A stretch of 64,000 bases of DNA from Clostridiales bacterium (lineage in GTDB: Bacteria; Bacillota; Clostridia; Lachnospirales; Lachnospiraceae): NCBI GenBank assembly GCA_018365455.1, contig JAGZJZ010000017.1, positions 1 to 64,000 on the forward strand, given 5' to 3'. Of the stretch, positions 49,797-59,100 are shown one piece after another (position 1 is the stretch's first letter; the number at the start of each line of letters is the position of its first letter). Position numbers and translations under genes: made by a program. Under the pieces are notes generated by a model, which ran no database searches, was not told the DNA's origin, and worked only from the letters and a program-made list of their open reading frames with translations.

Positions 49797-51323
49797 TTAA
49801 TAAGTCCACTGTAATTCCTGGTTCATCTGCTCATAATCAGATTCAATGATGCTGATAAATTCATCAACCAGGCTGCCGTCGAATTGTGTGTTTCGCCCTT
49901 CGCGCAATTCGCAGAGCGCTTTTTCCAGAGTTAGTTTTTTTCGGTAATGGCGGTTGGACATCATGGCATCGAAGGCATCTGCAATGGAGATAATCCGTGC
50001 CTGGAGAGGGATTTCTTCTCCCCTGCGTTGATTGGGATATCCGCTCCCGTCATATCGTTCATGATGGGACAGAACGATATCATCCAGATCCTGGAACATG
50101 TCGATGCAGGAGAGGATCTTCGCTCCCATTTTTGGATGGAGGCGTATACTTTCATATTCTTCGTCTGTCAGTTCTCTGTTTTTGCATAGTACAGCGTCAG
50201 CAACGCCAACTTTTCCAATGTCATGGAGCAGACCGGCGATCCGGACACATTCACAAAAAGAATCGCTTTTGTGAAGTGCTTTTGCCAGCTTCAGGCTGTA
50301 ATAAGATACCCGGTCGGAATGGCCTCCGGTATAGATATCTTTGGCATCTACCAGTAGCCGCAGAGCTTCTACTGTCTGCATATAGCTTTCCTTTAACTTG
50401 GATATCGCATTAGCAAGTGCCTTGTTATTGGTATTTAAGAGGATATTTAATATGGTATTATGCAGTGCAGTGGAAATCTGTTCCACGTATACGGAGACCA
50501 GATAAGCCTGGACCTCATCCAGACCTGTTTGCTTGTTCAGCCCGATGACTCCCAGCCAGGCATCGCTGCCGCCGGGAAGGGGCAGAAGAGCAAGGTTGTC
50601 CTGGAAGATGATTTTGCTTTCGGATAAACAGGTCTGGAACAGATCGGTACGGATTTCATAATCTTCCCTGTAAAAAGCATCAAACTCTTTATCGAAACAG
50701 CCCGTCCCGCAGAATACATTTTCCGGGAGTACATCCACCGGCATGGAACGTATAATATTTCTTGGTTTCAGCCACACAAAAATATTCCGGTTATCCAGGA
50801 GATGATGGATTTGTTCCATGATCTGGCCGGCAATTTCAGTCAGAGGCAGAAGATGATGCAGGCGGGGGATTCCCGAAAGTATCTGGGTAAGCCCGTCCTG
50901 GTATCGCTCGATGGTTCTGATCTGGCGGATAGATTTCAGGCTGCTTTCAACCAGCAGTTCCAGTTGGTCGAAGCGGTCTGTTTTTTCAAAATAGCCCTGA
51001 ATATCTAATTCCCGGATGGTGTACAGGGGAGGTGCGATCTCTTTATGCCCCGTGAGCAATATAACGAATATCCTTTTGTCAAATTCCCGGAGGCGTGCCA
51101 GGACTTCATCGCCGCAGATCGGAGTCATCAAAAAGTCGAGAAGCAGTATATCATAAGAATGCTGCTTCATCTGTTCCAGGGCATTTATGGGGTCATTGTA
51201 TGTATCTACGGTAAAACCGGATGCATCAAAATAAGAAGACAGAGCATCGGTGATATTGCAGTCATCGTCTAAAACGATCATTGAAAAACCATTTTTTTCC
51301 CTGCCTATTCTGTTCTTGCGCAT
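49797..51323 (-). CDS. Response regulator with HD-GYP output domain
   Basis: A 508-residue regulator: a receiver domain (about 12-130; acid pocket VLDDD, phosphoacceptor Asp in LLLDFLMTP, Thr in LLTGHK, Lys-like position near EKTDR), a middle region (about 150-300) of GAF-like character, and an HD-GYP phosphodiesterase domain (about 320-495) with GLLHDIGKVG, HPKMGAKIL, HHERYDGSGYP and ADAFDAM. The HD pair and the GYP triad are intact, so it should hydrolyse c-di-GMP or a related cyclic dinucleotide when phosphorylated. ATG 51323 follows AGAGAGGT. It lies 23 bases after the kinase gene, its likely partner. Confidence 0.9.
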   Translation of the reverse strand: MRKNRIGREKNGFSMIVLDDDCNITDALSSYFDASGFTVDTYNDPINALEQMKQHSYDILLLDFLMTPICGDEVLARLREFDKRIFVILLTGHKEIAPPLYTIRELDIQGYFEKTDRFDQLELLVESSLKSIRQIRTIERYQDGLTQILSGIPRLHHLLPLTEIAGQIMEQIHHLLDNRNIFVWLKPRNIIRSMPVDVLPENVFCGTGCFDKEFDAFYREDYEIRTDLFQTCLSESKIIFQDNLALLPLPGGSDAWLGVIGLNKQTGLDEVQAYLVSVYVEQISTALHNTILNILLNTNNKALANAISKLKESYMQTVEALRLLVDAKDIYTGGHSDRVSYYSLKLAKALHKSDSFCECVRIAGLLHDIGKVGVADAVLCKNRELTDEEYESIRLHPKMGAKILSCIDMFQDLDDIVLSHHERYDGSGYPNQRRGEEIPLQARIISIADAFDAMMSNRHYRKKLTLEKALCELREGRNTQFDGSLVDEFISIIESDYEQMNQELQWTY

Positions 51324-51346
51324 ACTAATACCTCTCTTTTGCTTAT

Positions 51347-53170
51347 TTATTCGGCGGATACTGGAATTTTAACATAGAAGACAGCGCCGCCAGCCGGATT
51401 GTCCTCTACCCACATACTCCCACCAAACTTGCCCCTGATCAGACCCTCAGAACTATACAGGCCCAAACCGGTTCCATTTGCTCCCTTAGTTGTAATCATA
51501 CTGTGAAAAAGTTTTTTCTTCACCTCAGGCGAGATGCCCGGTCCGTGATCCACTACTTTAATAATAATAAAATCATCTTCCAGATAAGGATTCAAAATGA
51601 TTTCTCCTCCTTTTTCTTTCATAGAATACACCGCATTATCAATCAGGTTGTTTAAAACCTGTACCAGATTATTGACATCTCCGCTCAATAGAAGATCGGA
51701 GGGTACTTTATTTATGATAGTCAGCTGGCATTTGTTTTTTGCCAGGCTGTGATTCATCAGCAACTGTACTTTTTTAACCACTTCATCCAGGGAGAATTCC
51801 ACAATATCTGAGGTATTCATGTTGGTTGCCAGACCTTTTACCGTAGTTATGATATCAGACATATAACTGCAGCAACCGCGGATTTTTGACAGCCATTCCT
51901 TCATTTCCCGGGCAATTTCCTGGTGGTCTTCCAGGGTTACTGCCGGATCATCTATACTCAGCTGGTATTCGGTAACCAGATTGCCAAGGCTTTCCACATT
52001 TCCGGAAATAGACATAATAGGCGTTTTCAGATTATGGGATATTCCGCCCATCATCTGCCCGAGAGATGCCAGGCGTTCCCGCTCCATGGTACGGCTTAAA
52101 TTCTGCTGTTCCCGTTTCATATTTTCTTTTAGTTCCGTCACATCTTTTAACAGTGCAACAACACCCACCATGTTGTTCTTCTGAAAAATCGGGGATACCT
52201 CCACAGAATAATAGAATTTTCCGTCATCCCGCCATACAGCCTGCTCATATGAAATAACGCTGATGGATTGTTTACATATATCAAAAAAATTCAAAAGATT
52301 ATAAATCACGTCCTTTTTCCGGTCTTCCAGGGCATCTACGGCATTTTGAAGATAAGTATCCACTGTCATACCGTAAGATTCCCCAAAGGTTTCCTCAAAC
52401 GCCTGGTTGGTATTCAGTATAAAACCATCGGAGGAAATGACCGCATAGCAGTCAGATATATTATTCAATATGTTTTCCTGGGCAGTTGGCTTGATCTGCA
52501 AAAAATTCAGGTAATAAATAGCAATGCCATGAAATGCGATCGTGACCAGGAAAGCCAGCGGCGTGGCGGTTATGGGCAGCGGAAGTATCTTCAGGGTTGC
52601 TATTAGATTAACAAGGACCGGGATTCCCAATCCGGCAGCAAATAAGGAGGCCTGCCAGGATATACCCTTGTTCCTGCATTTAAAGCCGTAGCGCAGGCTG
52701 ATGATTATTGAGGCGATACAATAAACATAGTATTGTGTTCCCGATAAAATAAACAGCGGTCCAAATTCTACCTCGGAAACATAGATGGAGAAGTTCCGGT
52801 AAAACAGATGATGATACGGGTTCGTAAATACGACCAGTGATGTTAATACAGGAAGCAGGTAAAGCAGATAATATGCCTTTGGCAAATGTTTAAACTGCTT
52901 TACAAAGGTTATGGAAATCAAAAGTGTTGATACGACCATCAGGGCACATGCCGAACAGGTTATGGCATCCATCAGCATTAAAAGGTTCGTTTTGGAATCC
53001 GGAATACAGAGGATCCCAAGAATTGCAACCATCCAGATAAGCAAAAAAACGGAGGAAGCCACATAGAGCTTTTGGATCAGTTTTAAACGCCCCTTTGATA
53101 TGCAGCTGGCAATGAAAAAAAGCAAGATGGCTATGGCGATGTCTACAATATGAGGTGCGATACCCTGCAA
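51347..53170 (-). CDS. Seven-helix sensor histidine kinase with PAS domain
   Basis: A 607-residue kinase: seven N-terminal membrane helices (about 5-235, 7TM histidine kinase region), a PAS domain (about 240-355), then the phosphoacceptor His in GGISHNLKTPIMSI (about 385-398), the N box LNNLIDNAVYSM (about 505), the G boxes DHGPGIS and GTGLGLYSS (about 545-580). All catalytic parts are present. I start it at TTG 53170, seven bases after GGAGG; the ATG-type start at 53203 would overlap the synthetase gene and has no better site. It begins two bases after the synthetase stop, so synthetase and kinase are tightly coupled. The signal is unknown; the membrane domain could sense a lipophilic compound, possibly the product itself. 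Confidence 0.9.
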   Translation of the reverse strand: MQGIAPHIVDIAIAILLFFIASCISKGRLKLIQKLYVASSVFLLIWMVAILGILCIPDSKTNLLMLMDAITCSACALMVVSTLLISITFVKQFKHLPKAYYLLYLLPVLTSLVVFTNPYHHLFYRNFSIYVSEVEFGPLFILSGTQYYVYCIASIIISLRYGFKCRNKGISWQASLFAAGLGIPVLVNLIATLKILPLPITATPLAFLVTIAFHGIAIYYLNFLQIKPTAQENILNNISDCYAVISSDGFILNTNQAFEETFGESYGMTVDTYLQNAVDALEDRKKDVIYNLLNFFDICKQSISVISYEQAVWRDDGKFYYSVEVSPIFQKNNMVGVVALLKDVTELKENMKREQQNLSRTMERERLASLGQMMGGISHNLKTPIMSISGNVESLGNLVTEYQLSIDDPAVTLEDHQEIAREMKEWLSKIRGCCSYMSDIITTVKGLATNMNTSDIVEFSLDEVVKKVQLLMNHSLAKNKCQLTIINKVPSDLLLSGDVNNLVQVLNNLIDNAVYSMKEKGGEIILNPYLEDDFIIIKVVDHGPGISPEVKKKLFHSMITTKGANGTGLGLYSSEGLIRGKFGGSMWVEDNPAGGAVFYVKIPVSAE

Positions 53171-53172
53171 TT

Positions 53173-56100
53173 TTATTCCTCCTTCCGGGTGCAGTCGAAG
53201 CACCGGCTGATTTTATTGAGATCCGGGCGGGGCCAGGTAAATCCCAGATGCTGCAGCTGATAAGCTGTATCTCTTGCCTGAATCTGAATCTGTGAATGGA
53301 AAGCAGTGCCGGAAAAATAAGCTTCTGCAACTGCCTGAATAAATGGAGAGCTGTTTTGTGCAGCCTGGCTGCGGAGCAGTTCTTCAAATTCTTCCCGGTC
53401 TGCCAGCTCCATATCACAGCAGGATTTCAGGATATCACCCAGAGCAGATTCCTGGGGATTGATCACATGGAAAGCAGTTCCGGGCTGATATAATAATTTC
53501 ACGATTGCCTCAGCGCACAAGTCTACGCTGGTCAGTTCCATAAATACACGGTCAAACTCCCGGGGGATCTTTTTTAACATTAACAATCCCCGGATAATAC
53601 GGTAAAATGCATTGCTGTCGGGGTTTAGCTGGAAGACACCGTCTTTTGCCCGGGAAACCAGGCGGCCCACCCGGAAGATCCTGGCGTTCAGTCCATTTTC
53701 TATCGCCCCTGCTACCAGAGCTTCTGCAAGGATTTTACTCTTCGTATAGGGGTTATCCATCCAGTTCTGTCCCATATCCAGATCGTGTTCGCTGAAAAAT
53801 ACAGGGAGTCCCGGAGCATCCATAATATATTCCCCTGCCACACTGATTGTAGAAATGTGTATCAGAGAAGCGTTGGCATGTCTGGCAAAATCAATGACAT
53901 TTTCTGTGCCATGGGTATTCGTATGTGCAAGCTCATCACCCGGGGCATAGTGCCGCACATCTGCAGCACAGTGGATGACCATATCAGCGGTATCTGACAA
54001 ACGATTATATTCCCCATCTGATATGCCAAAGTGCTCCAGTGTAATATCGCCTTCCAGGATTTCAATACGCCGGCTGACAAAAGAGTAAAAACTTTCTCCA
54101 AAATAGCTGGAAATTACTTCTTTCAGCCTTTGTTCCCCGCCGGTACGCACCAGACAGATTAATTTTTCAATTCCCGTTCCAAGCAGTTCATACAGCAGGT
54201 GTGCTCCAAGATATCCGGTTGCACCGGTTAGCAGAGTAATTCTGCTATTGGGAATGCTTCGGTGGTTGTCCGGCAGAAATCTTGCGAGTTTTGAAGAATC
54301 GGCATCTGCCTCTAAAGTGACGGCAGCTTCTGCATGAATCGGTATAAGCCTTCCGGTAATTTTCTGGGCCTGGCTTGACAGAGTGGGGCAGCTATAAAAA
54401 TCATTTAAGGAAAAATCGATATGGTTTTTATAATATTGGCTGAGTACCATAATCGCAGTCAGAGAGGTTCCCCCCTGCTTAAAAAAGGATACGTTCCAGT
54501 CCACCTTTTTTCCCAGCGCTTCTTCCCAGACAGACTGAAGCAATGCCTCCTGAGGATTGGCAAGGGTCTGCTCCTCCTGGATGTGCGGTATGTTTTCTTT
54601 GGGCTGCTCCATATCCATTAGCTGCCGGATATCCAGCTTACCGCTGGCTGTCCGGGGTAGAGCACTAACCGGTACAAACATAGAAGGAATCATATAGTCG
54701 GGCAGCTGTTCCATTAAATAATCCCGTAGTTTTTCTTCGGTATACTGATTAGCCGGAACCAGATATCCCCGCAGGGACTGTACCAGATCATTGTTTTTTA
54801 CCGGAACCACCGCAGCTTCGGAAGCAAAGCGGGACTGAATGATCTGGGATGCAATTTCTTCCGGTTCAATGCGGTGGCCGTTTAATTTCAACTGATTATC
54901 AACACGTCCCAGGCACTGCCAGTTTCCATCTGCGCGAAGCCGGCCAAGGTCACCGGTTTTGTACATGCGCTCATTATTGCAGAGCAGATCCGGAACAAAC
55001 ACCTGGTTTGTCAAATCCTCCCGGTTAATATAGCCTGCAGCCAGGCATTCTCCTGCAATGTAGATTTCACCTATTGCAGTGGGCGGAAGAGGACGCCTGT
55101 TTTCATCCAGAAGATAATAACGGCAATTTCCGATTGGCTTCCCTATATGTATGCTACCCGAATCCGTTACATTCCCCAGGCAGTTGTGAACGGAGGTTTC
55201 CGTAGGTCCGTAAATGTTGTATATCCGGGCATTAGACAGTTCCCGGATACGGTCTCGTAGTGAAAGCGTCCAGGGTTCTCCAAGCAGAATTATGATTTCG
55301 GTATCTTTTAAAGCCTCACAAAATGCAGTGTTACTCAGACACATCTGAAGCCTGGAAGGGGTCATTTGTATGATTCTGCTCTGGTCTTTATGAATCCGCT
55401 CAGCAAGTTTCCAGGGCAGGAGCATTTCTTCTTCATCTGCGATGGAGATACATCTGCCGTTGGCAAGGGCAAGCAGGGTCTCTGTTGTAAATACGTCAAA
55501 AACACAGTTGGACGCACAGAGAACGGGGCTGCCGTTTTCACCGAGCAGAGGGGTTACGGTACCCGAAAGGTTGGAAATAGCCTTGTGTACCATCATGACA
55601 CCTTTTGGCTTGCCTGTGGAGCCTGACGTATAGATCACATTTAACACGTCTTCCGGCGTTCTCTTAAGCTCCGGCGTCCAATTGCCGTCCAGCGTAAAGT
55701 CCAGTGGCAGCACCGGGCAGGCTGAAATGGCGGGCGGTGTGACAGCTTCTCCCAGCAACAGCAGTCTTGCCTTAGCATTTTCCAGCATATAGGAAATGCG
55801 TTCTGCCGGAAAGTCAGGATCTACAGGGAGATAAGCAGCGCCGGCTTTTAAGATACCCAGCATGGTCACCGGCATATCTCCGTCACGTTTTGGCATAAAA
55901 GCTACTACATCTCCATGGAGTACGCCTTCCCGGATCAGGTAAACGGCCAGGGAGTCGGAGCGCTGTTTCAACTGGGCAAATGTATAACTTAAATTATCCC
56001 CCCAGCATACAGCCTTGCTCTGGGGAGAGAGAAGTGCATAGCGGTCTGTCATCTGATCAATCATTGCCGGATCATAAGGCATCCGCATATGGCTTGGTAT

Positions 56101-59100
56101 TTCCAGCAGTTGCAGCTGGTCAATAGGTGCAGTGGGAGACACTTCACTAAGAGGCATCTCGGGATGGTGCAGCATGGTTTCTAAAATATGCAGGTATGAT
56201 CTGCTGTAAAATTCCATGGTACTCTGGTCAAATAAGTCTTTTGCGTATTCCAGGGTAAAGCGGTATTCGTCACCGGTATGTATCGTCTCCAGGTGTAATT
56301 CCATTTTCACTGCATGAATGTCGGCGGGTACCATGTCAAGGTGGGCATCACCCAGCGTAAACTGGGAGGGATTCACAGGTGCAAGGGAAAACAGTGCGTG
56401 GTACAGCGCCTGGCTGCCGCGGTTTTCTTCCCCCTGTGCCAGATTTACAATCTCTTCTAATGAAAGATCCTGGTGCTCCAGCATATCCAGTACATCCTGT
56501 TTTACTTCCTTTAGATAAGCCATAAAATTCTTATCAGAAGAAGGATTTAATAAAACAGGCAGCGTATTTACAAAGACTCCGGTAAGTTCAGCCAATTCCA
56601 TGTGCCGTCTTCCGGATACGGGAGACCCGATGATCAGGTTCTCATTCCGGCTGAATTTGGAAAGCATGAGGGCATAAATGCCAAGCAGCATCATATATGG
56701 AGTAACCTGGTGTATTTTACAAAATTCTTCAAAAGGTGCCAGAATATTTTTCGGCATGTTAAAAGAGATTTTTCCGCCTTCCCCTGTAAAATCTTTCGGG
56801 CGTGGGCGGTCAGCAGGCAGTGTCCACCGGGGGATTGGTCCCTGCAGCCGGTTTTTCCAATATTCCCGCTGTTCTAAGAGCCACTCTTTTGGCTGCTGCT
56901 CCATCCACCAGGCATAGTCCCGGTATCGTATGGAAGTCCGGGCTTTAACTTCATTGCGGTAATACTGATCAAGTCTGGAAAGGGTGAGGGCACTGCTGAT
57001 ACCATCTGATATAATATGATGCATATCAAACAGCAGATACTGCTCCTGTGTCTCTGTTTCAGCCAGCATCACACGAAAGAGGGGAGGGACAGCCAGATCA
57101 AATGGCCGTATGAAAGCAGCCAGTGCTTCCTTAGGACTGTTATGGCTTCCCCGTTCCAAATGAAAGTCAGTTTCCTGGTGAATGCGGGATACTACCTGCA
57201 TTCCTTCCATTTCAAATCCGGTACGCAGCATTTCATCATCTGTAATTAACTGCTGCAGTGCTGTCTCCAGACGATCTGCTTCAATGGGAGCAGATACACG
57301 GAATACACCGGGCATGTGGTAGCTGATACCGGTAGGATCTATTTGCTGCAGGACATAGAAATTCTTTTGTGCCGCAGTGAGTGGATAGGTATTGCGTTCC
57401 GGAGCCGGAGGTATTTTTTCCTGCCGCCCGGTTGCAGCAACTGGTTCTCCCCTCAGAAAGTTTCCGAAGCGCCGTATGGTGTTATTTGCATATAGATCGG
57501 AGATTTTTGGCAGCTTTTTAAAGGCAGCTTCTACCTCCGTAAGCATGGCTACTGCATTTAAGGAATCTCCGCCGGAGAGAAAATAGTTGGTATGAATGCC
57601 AAGCTGTTCATTAGACAGAAGGCGTCTCCATATCTCAAGTAACTTCTCTTCAATTGCATCAGCAGGAGCTTCGTGTTCATCTGGAAGTTCCGGTTTCTGC
57701 AGATTTTTATAATCCGTTTTACCGTTGGCGGTAAGGGGGATTTCAGGCAGCTTCACAGCTAGTACCGGCAGCAGGTAATGGGGGAGGTAGCTGGATGCAA
57801 ATGCCAGCAGATCTTCCCCGAAAAGCTCATGGTCTGATGTGAAATATGCGATTAAATGTTGGTCAAAAGCACGAACCGCAACATTTTTAACTAACGGATG
57901 ATTCTGGAGCTGTTCTTCAATTTCGGCTGGCTCAACCCGGTGGCCCAGAATCTTCAGCTGACTGTCAATACGTCCCAGGAAGACAATCTCCCCTCTGGAA
58001 TTCCAATATCCTAAGTCACCGGTCCGGTAGAGGCGTTCCCCGGGCAGATATGGGTCGGCTACGAACTTCTGGGCGGTAAGTTCAGGAGCCTGGAAGTACC
58101 CTGCGGCAAGGCAGGAGCCCCCGATAAATAACTCCCCGGCAGAGCCGATGGGAAGCGGGCGCATGGAATCATCCAGGATGTAAATACGGCAGTTTGCCAT
58201 CGGTTTTCCGATAGTGATCATCTCATTGCCGGAAACAATACTGTGGCTCACTGCAACGGTGGCTTCTGAGGGACCATATTGATTATAAAGCCGTGCAAGC
58301 GTACAGGAGCGAAGCGTCTGGTAGATCTCCGGAGAGAGACTTTCTCCGCCGCACACAATGGTTTCGATGCGGTTCATGGCACCTAAAAAATCAGGATCTT
58401 TTAAATAAGACTTCAGTCTGGAAGGCGTCATGGATAGAAAACCAACGTCAAAACGCTCGATCAGTTTTGCCAGTGAAGCAGGATGATTCATCTCTTCGTG
58501 AGAAGTAAATACAATAGTTCTTCCGTTTAGCAGTGCGCTCATGCTTTCCAGCAAAAAGGCGTCAAAACTCACATTGCAGATAGAAAGAACGGCACCCTTT
58601 GGATAGAGGGAAGCCATATTGTTAGCCAGGTTTAACACACTGTACTGGAAGATCTGGACAGCTTTTGGCTTCCCCGTACTGCCTGATGTATATACCAGAT
58701 AAGCCAGGCTGTCGGAAGTAATGACCGGCATTTGGTCAAGAGTGAAATCTGCCGTCTGATTCCCTAAAGGTACCAGGAGACTTTGAATGCTGCCGCAGGG
58801 AATGGAAGTGCCAATTACTTCGCCTTCTTCCGTGATGCAGTAGACAGCCCCGCTTTCAGATAAAAGCTCCAAAATCCGGTTCTCCGGCATGGTTCTGTCT
58901 AATAACAGCCATGCATTGCCGGATATGGCAACTGCACACATTGCTTTCAATAAGGCTTCACTGCGGTCCAGTAACAGGGCAATGGTCTGATTCCCGTCCG
59001 AAACATCAGTGACCAGATTCCGGGCAATGGTAAATGCGTCCCGGTAAAGTTCTCCGTAAGTTGTACGGCGCCCGCTGCAGATGACTGCCGCACGGTCCGG

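Noticed and set aside
53171..53203. Earlier start for the histidine kinase
   Set aside because: It would overlap the synthetase gene; a strong GGAGG stands seven bases before TTG 53170.
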